From Natronorubrum sediminis (GTDB lineage Archaea; Halobacteriota; Halobacteria; Halobacteriales; Natrialbaceae): a DNA stretch of 64,000 bases. The notes below the pieces were generated by a model. That model saw only the letters and a list, made by a program, of their open reading frames with translations, did no database searches and was not told where the DNA came from. The stretch is taken from positions 112,501-176,500 of the forward strand of contig NZ_FNWL01000003.1 in NCBI RefSeq assembly GCF_900108095.1. The letters are read 5' to 3'. The translations under genes and the position numbers were made by a program. Position 1 is the stretch's first letter. Every line of letters starts with the position of its first letter. This document shows, one piece after another, positions 9,726-19,223 of this stretch.

Positions 9726-10433
9726 ATGGACGCGGAACACGACGTACTCGAGGAGTTGCTCGCTGGAAATGAGCGCCACGTCACGGGACTTCCCGAGGAG
9801 TACTTCGGGACGGTACAAACCGGGCAAGAGCCGGACGTCGTCACGATTTGTTGTTCCGACTCGCGGGTTCCACAGGAACGGATGTGGGGGACGGACGGGC
9901 CGGGAACGGTCTTCACCCCGAGCAACATCGGCAATCAGGTCTGGGACGACGACGCCGGCGAGCGGATCGTCGACGGCGGCCTCCTGTACCCGATCCACCA
10001 CACCGGCACGGACGCCGTCGCCGTCGTCGGTCACACGGGCTGTGGGGCGGTCACCGCAGCCTACAACGCTGCGACGGGGGGTGACCTTCCCGGCCCGGCG
10101 GGCGTCTCCAAGTGGGTCGAGCTACTCGTTCCGGTCGTCGAGGAGGCCCTCGAGAGCGGCCTGATCGACACCGATGCGGACGAGAGTCAGATCATCAATC
10201 AACTCGTCGAGTACAACGTCGAGTATCAGACGCAGTTCTTACGAGCCGCGGACGACGACGTCGTTCCCGCCGACCTCGACATCTACGGCTTCGTCTACGA
10301 CTTTCAGGGCGTCTACGGCGACGAGCACGGTCGCGCGTATCTCGTCACCGTCAACGGCGAAACCGACCCCGACGTGATCGCCGACGATGTCCCCGACTCC
10401 TACGACGCGACGGTTCGGAGTTTGCTTCACTAA
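9726..10433 (+). CDS. Beta-class carbonic anhydrase
   Basis: The 235-residue enzyme shows the beta-class zinc site: CCSDSR at 42-47 (zinc cysteine, catalytic Asp-Arg pair) and GHTGCGA with H103 and C106. It interconverts CO2 and bicarbonate in the cytoplasm, supplying carboxylases and buffering pH. It is a single gene between a divergent oxidoreductase and a small membrane protein. The length is normal for the family and all metal ligands are present. Confidence 0.94.
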   Translation: MDAEHDVLEELLAGNERHVTGLPEEYFGTVQTGQEPDVVTICCSDSRVPQERMWGTDGPGTVFTPSNIGNQVWDDDAGERIVDGGLLYPIHHTGTDAVAVVGHTGCGAVTAAYNAATGGDLPGPAGVSKWVELLVPVVEEALESGLIDTDADESQIINQLVEYNVEYQTQFLRAADDDVVPADLDIYGFVYDFQGVYGDEHGRAYLVTVNGETDPDVIADDVPDSYDATVRSLLH

Positions 10434-10562
10434 CGACCATCACTCAGCGAGTCGGTGACACAGCGCGTTCGACGCTGACGGTGACTACGCGAGCGCAACC
10501 CTCCAAGGCTTTCGAGGTATGAACCCGGTAGGGTTTTGCGCTTCGCAGTAAATTGTCGACGT

Positions 10563-10781
10563 ATGCGGAAGTTCCTCGAGTCCGATACGGGATTTTACTA
10601 CGCTATCGGATTCTTCATCATCGCGATCTTCGTCGTCGCGTTAGCCGTGCTCGTGGTGATTTCGCCGGTCTCTCTGGGCGCCGTCGAACTCGTCGGGTTC
10701 GTCGGTGGGTTCGTCCTCTTCATGCTCGTGTACTTCGTCGCGATTTCGGTGCACCGACTCGAGGGCCGCAACGAGACGTAG
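10563..10781 (+). CDS. Small membrane protein, two transmembrane helices
   Basis: The 72-residue product has hydrophobic segments at about 14-37 and 42-62 and a short charged C-terminal tail (HRLEGRNET). The ATG at 10563 lies directly before a typical MRKFLESD start. No family is recognised. Two helices with a tight loop suggest a hairpin in the cell membrane. It lies between the carbonic anhydrase and cold-shock genes, with no sign of shared function. Confidence 0.7.
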   Translation: MRKFLESDTGFYYAIGFFIIAIFVVALAVLVVISPVSLGAVELVGFVGGFVLFMLVYFVAISVHRLEGRNET

Positions 10782-10854
10782 CACTGGCGTAGCGAATTTT
10801 CGAGGGACGTGTGTCGTACGTGCCGTTATGGATGATATTGGCAGATCCGATGGG

Positions 10855-10860
10855 TTTATC
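10855..10860 (+). promoter_or_regulatory. TATA box of cold-shock gene
   Basis: TTTATC, preceded by a purine-rich BRE-like GATGGG, lies 28-33 bases before the ATG at 10888. This fits a transcript with a very short leader. Confidence 0.5.
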
Positions 10861-10887
10861 AGTATTGCCCGCCTCTCTTCACAGGCA

Positions 10888-11082
10888 ATGGCGAAAGGAA
10901 CCGTTGATTTCTTCAACGACACTGGCGGCTACGGATTCATCGAAACTGAGGACGCGGACGACGACGTGTTCTTCCACATGGAAGACATCGGCGGCCCGGA
11001 CCTTGAGGAAGGACAGGAGCTCGAGTTCGAAATCGAGCAGGCCCCAAAAGGCCCACGCGCGACGAACGTCGAGCGCCTGTAA
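10888..11082 (+). CDS. cspA: Cold-shock domain protein (CspA family)
   Basis: The 64-residue single-domain protein begins MAKGTVDFFNDTGGYGFIET. RNP1 is the KGxVxFFNxxxGYGFI region and RNP2 is DVFFHMED. It binds single-stranded RNA or DNA and prevents secondary structure. The usual KWFN is replaced by DFFN, as is common in haloarchaea. I chose the ATG at 10888 because it gives the exact family length. It has its own TATA box. Confidence 0.95.
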   Translation: MAKGTVDFFNDTGGYGFIETEDADDDVFFHMEDIGGPDLEEGQELEFEIEQAPKGPRATNVERL

Positions 11083-11215
11083 GGCGAATTCGCGGAGGTA
11101 TCGGCACTTCAGAACTGTATTTTACACCCCTGAGCGACGGCGCCGTCGCTCGCGATTCGATTACCCGGTTCTCGACTCGATGAACGTTTAGTACCACCAG
11201 CGCGTACGTCCCGGT

Positions 11216-11617
11216 ATGACCGACGCGACCGCAAACACCGAGGACAGAGCAGGTGCCGAGCCGTTGGTTCGGCGCGGCGACGAAATCGACTACGCAGCCG
11301 TCGACGCAGCGGACGGCCTCGAGAAGGGTGTCTTGATCGCCGACGAACACGGCGCACCGAACTTCGCGATCCGTCGATTCGTCCTCGAGGCGGGCGCGGA
11401 GGTACCCGAGCACACGAACGATGTCGAACACGAGCAGTACGTTCTCGAGGGCGAGTACACGGTCGGGGTCGGAGACGAGGAGTACACGGTCGAAGCGGGC
11501 GACTCGCTCTTGATTCCCGCGGGAACGGTCCACTGGTACCGTAACGAGGGCGACGACCCGGGTGCGTTCCTCTGTGCCGTTCCCAACGGTGACGACGAGA
11601 TCGAGTTGCTCGAGTAA
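11216..11617 (+). CDS. Cupin-domain protein
   Basis: The 133-residue protein has one cupin fold. Motif 1 is EHTNDVEHEQYVLEGE with H/H/E-type ligands, and motif 2 is DSLLIPAGTVHWYRN with the last histidine. The barrel covers about 55-125. Small cupins are metal-dependent dioxygenases, isomerases or sensors, and the reaction here cannot be named. It is followed after about 107 bases by the quinone reductase-prenyltransferase fusion, possibly in the same transcript. Confidence 0.88.
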   Translation: MTDATANTEDRAGAEPLVRRGDEIDYAAVDAADGLEKGVLIADEHGAPNFAIRRFVLEAGAEVPEHTNDVEHEQYVLEGEYTVGVGDEEYTVEAGDSLLIPAGTVHWYRNEGDDPGAFLCAVPNGDDEIELLE

Positions 11618-11724
11618 CGACCGAGCAGCGAGTTGGGACGTTGCCTGCAGGTCGGTCGTTTCGCGTGGGGCAACTGTTCGAAGAGGACAACGTTATTTCT
11701 CGGGCCAGTGACGAACGAGACGAC

Positions 11725-13248
11725 GTGAACGTTCTCGTTATTCTGGGACATCCTCGAAACGAAAGTTTTGGCGGTGCACTGGCCGAGACGTATCGCGAGG
11801 GCTGCGTCCAGGCGGGCGTGAACGTTCGCTCGCTCGCCGTCAGCGACCTCGAGTTCGACCCCGACGTCCACACCGAGTGTCCGAGCGACCAGCCACTCGA
11901 GGACGACCTGGTGACAGCCCAGCGAGACATCGAGTGGGCGGATCACCTCGTCTTCGTCTACCCGAACTGGTGGGGTACGATGCCCGCGCAGCTTAAGGGC
12001 TTTTTCGACCGCGTCTTCGAACCCGGCTTCGCGTTCGCGGAGTACGAGGAGGGCGAGGGCGCGGGTCACGTGGAACTGCTGGACGACAAAACCGCCGAGT
12101 TGATCGTCACGATGGACATGCCGCCGTGGGTCTATCGTTGGGTCTACCGCCAGCCCGGGACGAACGCGCTCAAGCGCGCAACCCTCGGGTACGCGGGTAT
12201 CGAGACGACGCGGGTGACCGAGATCGGTCCGATCGAGGACTCCTCGCTCGAAGAGCGCAACGAGTGGCTCGCGGACGTCGAGGAGTTGGGGCGCTCGCTG
12301 ACGACGGGCCCGAAATCGAGGGCCACTCGAGCGAGACAGCGACTGACGACGTGGCTCGGCGCGCTCAGACTGCAGTTCTATCCGATGGCGTGGCTCGCGT
12401 ACACGATCGGCGCACTGGCCGCAGCGGACTCGAGTGCGGTCTTCAGTTCGCCAGCCTACTGGCTCGGACTCGGATTTCTGTGCTTCCTTGAGGCAGCGAC
12501 CGTGCTCACGAACGAGTATTTCGACTACGAGACGGATCGCGAGAATACGTTCGCCGGACCGTTTACGGGTGGCTCGCAGGTGCTGGTCGATAACAGAGTG
12601 TCGTTCGAGGAGATACGGCAAGGAATCGCCCTCACGCTCGGACTCGGCGGGCTGTTCGGAATCGCGACGGTCCTCACGACAGCGGGGTCGCCGATCGCGC
12701 TCTCGAGTGCGATGGTCGTCCTCACAGCGTTGGCACTTGGCTACACGGCACCGCCGCTGAAGCTGTCGTATCGAACCCTGGGTGAGGCGACGGTCGCCTG
12801 GACGCACAGTATCGGCGTGTTGATGATCGGTTTTCTCGTCATTGGCGGATCGTGGCACGTTCCGGAACCGTGGCTGCTCGGTGTTCCTTTCTTGCTCTCC
12901 GTCCTGCCATCGATCACGCTTGCCGGCGTCCCCGATTACGCGGCCGACCGGGCGGCCGGAAAGCAGACGATCGCCGTTCGCTTCGGACTCGCGGGCGTCC
13001 GGGCTGTTGCGATGGGAACGGCGCTGTTGGCTGCGCTGGTCGGACTCGTCTGGTACGGACGCGGTGTGGCTTCTCACGCGTACGGGCCAGTGATTTCACT
13101 GAGTCTCGGCCACGCCCTCGCGCTCTGTTGGCTGATCCACCGTCGATTGGACGGTACGGCTGGCTCCCAACGCATCGACGGCCTCATGCTCGCTTCCTTG
13201 AGCTACATCAGCTGGTTTGCTCTCATACCGCTTCTGGGACTCCTATAG
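11725..13248 (+). CDS. Fusion of flavodoxin-fold NAD(P)H:quinone reductase and UbiA prenyltransferase
   Basis: From a GTG at 11725 the product is 507 residues. Residues 1-195 form an MdaB/NQO1-type flavodoxin-fold oxidoreductase, with VNVLVILGHPRNESFG at the FMN/FAD loop and VYPNWWGTMPAQLKGFFDRV from about residue 78. From about 215 on there are eight or nine membrane helices of a UbiA/MenA prenyltransferase. Its first aspartate motif NEYFDYETD starts at 263 and the second DYAADRAAGK at 404. UbiA enzymes add isoprenoid chains to aromatic or glycerol acceptors. The frame is continuous with no stop, so this is a genuine single polypeptide. A longer frame to 11641 would need TTG and is less likely. 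Confidence 0.87.
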   Translation: MNVLVILGHPRNESFGGALAETYREGCVQAGVNVRSLAVSDLEFDPDVHTECPSDQPLEDDLVTAQRDIEWADHLVFVYPNWWGTMPAQLKGFFDRVFEPGFAFAEYEEGEGAGHVELLDDKTAELIVTMDMPPWVYRWVYRQPGTNALKRATLGYAGIETTRVTEIGPIEDSSLEERNEWLADVEELGRSLTTGPKSRATRARQRLTTWLGALRLQFYPMAWLAYTIGALAAADSSAVFSSPAYWLGLGFLCFLEAATVLTNEYFDYETDRENTFAGPFTGGSQVLVDNRVSFEEIRQGIALTLGLGGLFGIATVLTTAGSPIALSSAMVVLTALALGYTAPPLKLSYRTLGEATVAWTHSIGVLMIGFLVIGGSWHVPEPWLLGVPFLLSVLPSITLAGVPDYAADRAAGKQTIAVRFGLAGVRAVAMGTALLAALVGLVWYGRGVASHAYGPVISLSLGHALALCWLIHRRLDGTAGSQRIDGLMLASLSYISWFALIPLLGLL

Positions 13249-13350
13249 GCCGCTTGTCTATACTCCGTCCATTACATCCTCTGTCAATCCGAAACGGACA
13301 GTCCACTCCTGTTCGAACGGCCCCTATTGATGCATGGTGGCAATGGTCGT

Positions 13351-15462
13351 ATGAAGTCCGAATCGCTCAAGTACGCGACGCTACTACCTGCTGTCGTGTC
13401 GAAGCAGGTCCAGGATGTCGAGACGATCTTCTGTCACGAGGTCGGCAACGACTACCTGATCGTCGTCCAGCGTGACGGAAAGCGATTGTTCCGGGCGAAA
13501 CTCGGACTCTCGGAAACCTCGGCCGGTCCCCGTCCGGCGAAGTTCCGGCTCAAAGACGGCTCGAGCGAAGAGCCTCGCCAACCCGACGAGTTCGTCGAAC
13601 TCGCCCGCCGAGCGAAGCGAATCCGAATTTCAGAGCAGACGTCGTCCTCGGGCCGCCAGGACCTCACCGAGATGTTCGGCGGCTACCAACTCGAGGACAA
13701 AGTCAAGGCCGTCCGGACCTGCCGTTACTGTGCGTCTGCGGGGCGATACTCGCCGATCACGACGGAGACGGCGATCAAAGACGACAACGACTGGATCTGT
13801 ACGGACTGCGCTCGCCAGGAACTCGAGCGCCAACTCAGCTACTCCGGTGGCGGCGAGGTCAGCGGTGCCGCCAAAGACCGACTTGAGGACCTCATGCTCG
13901 AGGTTCAGGAGTTAGATCGGATCATCAACCTGCTGAAGGGGCAACTCGATCCCGATTTGACGAAGTTTGATACCATCTCGGCGACGACCGACGAGGTCGA
14001 CCCCGTCCGCGTGGACTCACTCGATTTGCACCCGGACTTACAGGGGCTGCTCGAGGATCGATTCGAGACGCTACTGCCGGTTCAGAGTCTCGCGGTTGAG
14101 AACGGACTGTTCGATGGTGACGACCAGATGGTCGTCTCGGCGACCGCGACCGGGAAGACCCTCGTCGGCGAGATGACTGGCCTCAACCGCGTTCTCAACG
14201 GAAAAGGGAAGATGCTCTTTCTCGTCCCCCTCGTCGCGCTGGCCAACCAGAAACACGAGGACTTCGAGGACGAGTACGGCCACCTCGTCGACGTCTCGAT
14301 TCGCGTGGGTGCGAGTCGCATTTCGGACAACGGGAACCAGTTCGATCCGAACGCCGACGTCATCGTCGGCACCTACGAGGGGATCGATCACGCCCTGCGA
14401 ACGGGCAAGGACATGGGCGACATCGGCACCGTCGTCATCGACGAGGTTCACACCCTCAAAGAAGAAGAGCGCGGCCACCGACTCGACGGCCTCATCTCAC
14501 GGCTCAAATATACGTGTGAAACACGAGCGAAGCGCCGAGACGATTACGGCGGCGCACAGTGGGTCTACCTCTCCGCAACTGTCGGCAACCCCGAACAGTT
14601 AGCGAGTGCCCTCGAGTCGACGCTCATCGAATTTGAGGAACGACCCGTTCCTATCGAGCGCCACGTCACATTTGCCGACGGCCAAGAGAAGGTTCGCATC
14701 GAGAACAAACTCGTTAGACGCGAGTTCGACACCGAGTCCTCGAAGGGGTATCGCGGGCAGACGATCATCTTCACGAACTCCCGCAGACGGTGTCACGAAA
14801 TCTCGCGGAAACTGGATTACTCCGCCGCGCCCTACCACGCCGGATTGGACTACAAGCGCCGGAAACAAGTCGAGCGTCAGTTCGGCGAGCAGGACCTCGC
14901 GGCCGTCGTGACGACCGCTGCACTTGCTGCCGGGGTCGACTTCCCGGCCTCGCAGGTCGTCTTCGACTCGCTCGCGATGGGTATCGAGTGGCTCTCCGTC
15001 CAGGAGTTCCACCAGATGCTCGGGCGCGCGGGTCGTCCCGATTACCACGACGAGGGGAAAGTGTACGTCCTCGTCGAACCCGACACCGCCTACCACAACT
15101 CGATGGAGATGTCGGAAGACGAAGTCGCGTTCAAACTGCTGAAAGGCGACATGGAGTCGGTGATGACCCACTACGACGAAGGGGCGGCCGTCGAGGAGAC
15201 GCTCGCGAACATCACCGTCGGCGGGAAGGCCGCGAAGGGACTCAACGACCGCATGCTCGGCGACGTCCCGACGAAACACGCTATCGGCAAACTCCTCCAG
15301 TACGAGTTCATCGATGGCTTCGAGCCCACGCCACTCGGCCGGGTCATCACCGAACACTTCTTAGAGCCCGGCGAAGCGTTCTCGCTCGTCGACGGCATAC
15401 GAAAGGACGCCCACCCCTACGAACTGATCGCGGAGCTCGAACTTCGCGAGACGGAACTCTAA
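13351..15462 (+). CDS. Superfamily 2 (Ski2-like) DEAD/DEAH-type helicase
   Basis: The 703-residue protein has an N-terminal region with a zinc ribbon (CRYCASAGRY...WICTDCARQ, near 127-155). A two-domain helicase core follows: motif I SATATGKT near 267, motif II VIDEVHTL and motif III YLSATVG. The remaining core motifs are IIFTNSRRRCHEISR and motif VI HQMLGRAGRPDY. This arrangement is Ski2/Hel308-like, but with a haloarchaeal N-terminus. It probably unwinds nucleic acids with ATP, and whether DNA or RNA is unknown. The ATG at 13351 is preferred to the one at 13327 because conserved sequence begins there. Confidence 0.88.
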   Translation: MKSESLKYATLLPAVVSKQVQDVETIFCHEVGNDYLIVVQRDGKRLFRAKLGLSETSAGPRPAKFRLKDGSSEEPRQPDEFVELARRAKRIRISEQTSSSGRQDLTEMFGGYQLEDKVKAVRTCRYCASAGRYSPITTETAIKDDNDWICTDCARQELERQLSYSGGGEVSGAAKDRLEDLMLEVQELDRIINLLKGQLDPDLTKFDTISATTDEVDPVRVDSLDLHPDLQGLLEDRFETLLPVQSLAVENGLFDGDDQMVVSATATGKTLVGEMTGLNRVLNGKGKMLFLVPLVALANQKHEDFEDEYGHLVDVSIRVGASRISDNGNQFDPNADVIVGTYEGIDHALRTGKDMGDIGTVVIDEVHTLKEEERGHRLDGLISRLKYTCETRAKRRDDYGGAQWVYLSATVGNPEQLASALESTLIEFEERPVPIERHVTFADGQEKVRIENKLVRREFDTESSKGYRGQTIIFTNSRRRCHEISRKLDYSAAPYHAGLDYKRRKQVERQFGEQDLAAVVTTAALAAGVDFPASQVVFDSLAMGIEWLSVQEFHQMLGRAGRPDYHDEGKVYVLVEPDTAYHNSMEMSEDEVAFKLLKGDMESVMTHYDEGAAVEETLANITVGGKAAKGLNDRMLGDVPTKHAIGKLLQYEFIDGFEPTPLGRVITEHFLEPGEAFSLVDGIRKDAHPYELIAELELRETEL

Positions 15463-15505
15463 GCGAGGACTCGAGCGGCCCGCGAAAAATCGTGTGACGC
15501 GATAC

Positions 15506-15760
15506 TTATGGGACGAACGCGACGCCCAGCAGTGCCAACAGGATGACGGCGCCCGCGCCGACGACGCCGCCGAGAGCGACGATGACGAGCACGAGCGGCG
15601 TCACCGCGATGGGGAGCCCGAACACCGCACTGGTCAAGAACAAGACGAGCAACCCGACCACCGCGTTGACGATGAAGGGGGCGATTGCACGGACGATCGT
15701 CGCCGCCGCGAGGACGCCTACGAGAACGAGGATCAACAGTAGTATCTCGAGGCCAGTCAT
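15506..15760 (-). CDS. BofA-like small membrane protein
   Basis: The 84-residue product is almost entirely hydrophobic, with three membrane segments. A central stretch FIVNAVVGLLVLFL followed by a glycine-rich GGVVGAGAVILLALLG end matches the pro-sigma-K processing inhibitor BofA fold. Archaea have no sigma-K, so its role is not the Bacillus one; it could modulate a membrane protease. The ATG at 15760 sits close to the first hydrophobic segment, while the longer frame to 16000 crosses a tRNA gene and is rejected. It converges with the helicase gene. Confidence 0.8.
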   Translation of the reverse strand: MTGLEILLLILVLVGVLAAATIVRAIAPFIVNAVVGLLVLFLTSAVFGLPIAVTPLVLVIVALGGVVGAGAVILLALLGVAFVP

Positions 15761-15815
15761 GGGACCTGTTAATTCCACCTCGATCGGTAAAACCGTTCGG
15801 CTCGGAACGAAACCC

Positions 15816-15821
15816 TTTATG
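15816..15821 (+). promoter_or_regulatory. TATA box of tRNA-Pro
   Basis: TTTATG lies 26-31 bases before the first base of the tRNA, the usual archaeal spacing. Confidence 0.5.
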
Positions 15822-15846
15822 CAATGCGGCGGAAAGGTGGAGGTAC

Positions 15847-15919
15847 GGGATCGTGGGTTAGCTTGGTATACTTCGGGCCTTGGGTGCCCGTGACCCCGGT
15901 TCAAATCCGGGCGATCCCA
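15847..15919 (+). tRNA. tRNA-Pro, anticodon TGG
   Basis: The 73-base sequence folds as a tRNA. The acceptor stem GGGATCG pairs with CGATCCC, and the anticodon stem CGGGC/GCCCG carries loop CTTGGGT with anticodon TGG. The T-arm is CCCGG-TTCAAAT-CCGGG and the discriminator is A. There is no intron and no encoded CCA. It reads proline codons CCA and CCG. A TATA box lies about 27 bases upstream. Confidence 0.96.
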
Positions 15920-16123
15920 TACTTCTGTTGCGAACAACGTTGTGAGTCCCGACTCTGTGTTGGTCGTCGGGGATGGCCTCGAGTTTTGAGGCTGGGACAC
16001 GTCCGATCACGTCGTCCATCTCGAGGAGGTGGTGTATTGCGGGGGCTGCCTATACCATCAAAAAATCGACTATATTCTCCAAAACTGGCCATCTTCATAA
16101 GTACCCTCCGTTACTCTGCATTT

Positions 16124-16786
16124 ATGACAGCATTTCACAGACGTGGAAAGACGCTCCTCAAGCGGTGGTTGATCAACGGCATCGCGATCACGATTCCGCT
16201 CGTGATCACGATTTTGGTGCTAGTCGTCGTCCTCAACTTCGTCCTGAACATCTTGTCTCCGGTCGTCCAGGGAATCGTCTATGTCCTTCCGAACGACCCA
16301 CCGACGGTTGTCGTTGAACTCGTGACACTGTTGTCCCTGATTGGGTTCTTTTTGCTGGTCGGGATCATCGCCGAGTACACCCCCGGCAGATACATCTCAC
16401 AGCGCTTAGACGCGACGATGGAAACGATTCCGGGCGTGAGTACGGTCTACGAGAGCGTCCGTCGAGCGAGTAATATGCTGATCGACGACGATACGGAGCA
16501 GTTTCAGGACGTAAAAATCGTCGAGTTCCCGCACAAAGATGCGTATATGCTCGGTTTTCTTACGGCAAATACGCCGCACGCGATCGAAGACCGAGTCGAC
16601 AACGGGACGCTCGTCACGATCATGGTTCCGCTTGGCCCGAATCCAACAACGAACGGATTCATTATGCACATGCCCGCTGAACACGTCTACGACGTCGATA
16701 TCACCGTCGAGGAAGCGATTCGATCGATCGCAACGCTCGGCGTCGACTCGAGCGACCTCGGGAAGACAGATGGCCCGAATGAGTGA
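16124..16786 (+). CDS. DUF502-family membrane protein
   Basis: The 220-residue protein has two N-terminal membrane segments (about 20-45 and 62-85). A soluble DUF502 domain follows, with the family hallmarks GRYISQRLDATMETIPGVSTVYESVR and LVTIMVPLGPNPTTNGFIMHMP. The family is widespread and membrane-bound but has no assigned biochemical role. A TTCATAAGTA element at about 16094 lies 30 bases before the ATG, which sits at the predicted transcription start. The neighbours, tRNA-Pro and mcm, give no functional hint. Confidence 0.93.
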   Translation: MTAFHRRGKTLLKRWLINGIAITIPLVITILVLVVVLNFVLNILSPVVQGIVYVLPNDPPTVVVELVTLLSLIGFFLLVGIIAEYTPGRYISQRLDATMETIPGVSTVYESVRRASNMLIDDDTEQFQDVKIVEFPHKDAYMLGFLTANTPHAIEDRVDNGTLVTIMVPLGPNPTTNGFIMHMPAEHVYDVDITVEEAIRSIATLGVDSSDLGKTDGPNE

Positions 16787-17020
16787 AGACTTGAACGTAA
16801 TCCGTACTGTCCGTCTCAGCCAATACAAATCGGGCATACATACATATGGGTGCTGTCCCGATTGGAACTGTGGCGATGGTGACTGGAGGGGAACAGGGGA
16901 CAGGAACACGGCGTGTGCGCCCCAGCATCCTGCTGGTGGCGATCGGTGAACGAACGGTTCGGATTTCCGATTCGTTCTCTGGTAGCGTTCGACGATCAGT
17001 TTCGCTCTGCTTTACCACCA

Positions 17021-17026
17021 TTTATA
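17021..17026 (+). promoter_or_regulatory. TATA box of mcm
   Basis: TTTATA lies 27-32 bases before the ATG at 17053, predicting a leaderless or nearly leaderless mcm transcript. Confidence 0.6.
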
Positions 17027-17052
17027 CCCGGTGGCGAACCTAGGAGTGTCTA

Positions 17053-19155
17053 ATGGCGCAAGCGGGAAATTCGGAACTCGTCGACGCATTCGAGCAGTTC
17101 TTCCGCAACTACTACGACAACCAGATCAAGCAACTCGCCCAGCGGTATCCGAACGAACAGCGCTCGCTTCACGTCGACTGGCAGGATCTCTACCGATACG
17201 ATCCCGACCTCGCAGACGACTTTCTCAATCAGCCCGAACAGCTTCAGCGCTACGCCGAAGAAGCGCTTCGACTGTACGACCTCCCCATCGATGTGAGCCT
17301 CGGCCAGGCACACGTCCGGGTCAAGAACCTTCCCGACACCGAAACCCCAGAAATCCGTGACATTCGTGCGCGGGATATGAACTCGCTCGTACAGGTTCAC
17401 GGTATCGTCCGAAAGGCAACGGACGTCCGTCCGAAGATCGAGGAAGCCGCCTTCGAGTGCCAACTCTGTGGCACGCTCTCGAGAATTCCCCAATCCAGCG
17501 GCGACTTTCAGGAACCCCACGAGTGCCAGGGCTGTGAACGGCAGGGTCCCTTCCGCGTCAACTTCGATCAATCGGAGTTCATCGACTCCCAGAAGCTTCG
17601 GATGCAAGAGAGCCCAGAGGGACTGCGCGGCGGCGAGACGCCACAGTCACTCGACGTCCACATCGAAGACGACATCACCGGCGAAGTCACGCCCGGCGAT
17701 CACGTCTCCGCCACCGGCGTCCTCAGACTCGAGCAACAGGGCGACCAACAGGAGAAATCGCCCGTCTTCGACTTCTACATGGAAGGCATGTCCGTCGACA
17801 TCGACGAAGAGCAGTTCGAGGACATGGACATCACCGATGAGGACAAAGAAGAGATCGTCCGCCTCTCCTCGAGCGACGGAATCTACGAGAAGATGATCGC
17901 CTCCATCGCGCCCTCGATCTACGGCTACGATCAGGAGAAACTCGCGATGATCCTCCAGTTGTTCTCGGGCGTCACGAAGCAGTTACCCGACGGCTCGCGG
18001 ATCCGTGGTGACCTGCACATGCTCCTTATCGGTGATCCAGGTACTGGTAAATCGCAGATGCTGGGCTACATCCAGAACATCGCGCCTCGAGCGGTCTACA
18101 CCTCGGGGAAGGGTTCCTCGTCTGCAGGACTGACCGCGGCTGCCGTACGCGACGACTTCGGTGACGGCCAGCAGTGGACGCTCGAGGCCGGGGCGCTCGT
18201 CCTCGCCGATCAGGGAATTGCAGCAGTCGACGAACTCGATAAAATGCGCAGTGAGGACAGGAGTGCTATGCACGAGGCCTTAGAGCAACAGAAAATCTCG
18301 GTCTCCAAGGCCGGAATTAACGCGACGCTCAAGTCGCGGTGCTCGCTACTCGGCGCGGCGAACCCCAAGTACGGCCGGTTCGATCACTACGAACCCATCA
18401 GTGAGCAGATCGACCTCGAGCCGGCGCTCATCTCGCGATTCGACCTGATCTTTACCGTCACGGACCAGCCGGACGAAGAGAAAGACCGAAATCTCGCTGA
18501 ACACATCATCACCACCAACTACGCGGGCGAGTTGACCACCCAGCGCGAGCAGATGACGTCGATGGACGTCTCGACCGAGGAAATCGAGGAGATGACGGAG
18601 CAAGTCGACCCCGAAATAGACGCGGAACTCCTGCGAAAGTACATCGCATACTCCAAGCAAAACTGTCACCCCCGCATGACGGAGGCTGCTCGAGCGGCAA
18701 TTCGAGACTTCTACGTCGATCTCCGTTCGAAGGGAACCGACGAAGACGCACCGATTCCGGTGACGGCACGAAAACTCGAGGCCCTCGTCCGATTGTCGGA
18801 GGCCAGCGCCCGCGTTCGACTCTCGGATACGGTCGAGGAATCGGACGCGAATCGCGTCATCGAGATCGTTCGCTCGTGTCTTCAGGACATCGGTGTCGAT
18901 CCCGAAACCGGCGAGTTCGACGCGGACATCGTCGAGGCCGGAACCTCGAAGTCCCAACGCGATCGGATCAAGAATCTCAAACAGCTTATCAGCGACATCG
19001 AAGAGGAGTACGACGACGGCGCACCGGTTGATATCGTCTTAGAGCGCGCCGAAGAGGTTGGAATGGACCACTCGAAGGCAGAACACGAAATCGAGAAACT
19101 CAAACAGAAAGGCGAGGTCTACGAGCCGAGTACGAACACTCTCCGGACGACCTAA
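17053..19155 (+). CDS. mcm: Replicative helicase MCM
   Basis: The 700-residue protein has the N-terminal OB/zinc domain (CQLCG ... CQGCERQG, about 139-165). The AAA+ core carries Walker A GDPGTGKS from residue 327, Walker B/sensor region AAVDELDKM near 390 and the arginine finger segment SRFDLIF near 462. A C-terminal winged helix ends the protein. As a homohexamer it unwinds DNA at replication forks. Haloarchaeal mcm genes often carry inteins, but this one has none because the Walker A and SRF regions are uninterrupted. Confidence 0.98.
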   Translation: MAQAGNSELVDAFEQFFRNYYDNQIKQLAQRYPNEQRSLHVDWQDLYRYDPDLADDFLNQPEQLQRYAEEALRLYDLPIDVSLGQAHVRVKNLPDTETPEIRDIRARDMNSLVQVHGIVRKATDVRPKIEEAAFECQLCGTLSRIPQSSGDFQEPHECQGCERQGPFRVNFDQSEFIDSQKLRMQESPEGLRGGETPQSLDVHIEDDITGEVTPGDHVSATGVLRLEQQGDQQEKSPVFDFYMEGMSVDIDEEQFEDMDITDEDKEEIVRLSSSDGIYEKMIASIAPSIYGYDQEKLAMILQLFSGVTKQLPDGSRIRGDLHMLLIGDPGTGKSQMLGYIQNIAPRAVYTSGKGSSSAGLTAAAVRDDFGDGQQWTLEAGALVLADQGIAAVDELDKMRSEDRSAMHEALEQQKISVSKAGINATLKSRCSLLGAANPKYGRFDHYEPISEQIDLEPALISRFDLIFTVTDQPDEEKDRNLAEHIITTNYAGELTTQREQMTSMDVSTEEIEEMTEQVDPEIDAELLRKYIAYSKQNCHPRMTEAARAAIRDFYVDLRSKGTDEDAPIPVTARKLEALVRLSEASARVRLSDTVEESDANRVIEIVRSCLQDIGVDPETGEFDADIVEAGTSKSQRDRIKNLKQLISDIEEEYDDGAPVDIVLERAEEVGMDHSKAEHEIEKLKQKGEVYEPSTNTLRTT

Positions 19156-19223
19156 CGGCTGGCGAGTGCTCGGACTCGAAAGTGGGTTCGTACGCAGAAA
19201 ATCATCGAATACTCGAGTGCGCG

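Noticed and set aside
11290-13077. A 595-codon minus-strand frame opposite the cupin and fusion genes
   Set aside because: Arg/Ser/Gln-rich shadow of real genes in high-GC DNA; no domain is recognisable.
15506-16000. Longer start of the BofA-like gene at 16000
   Set aside because: It would run antisense through the tRNA-Pro gene; the ATG at 15760 gives the right length.
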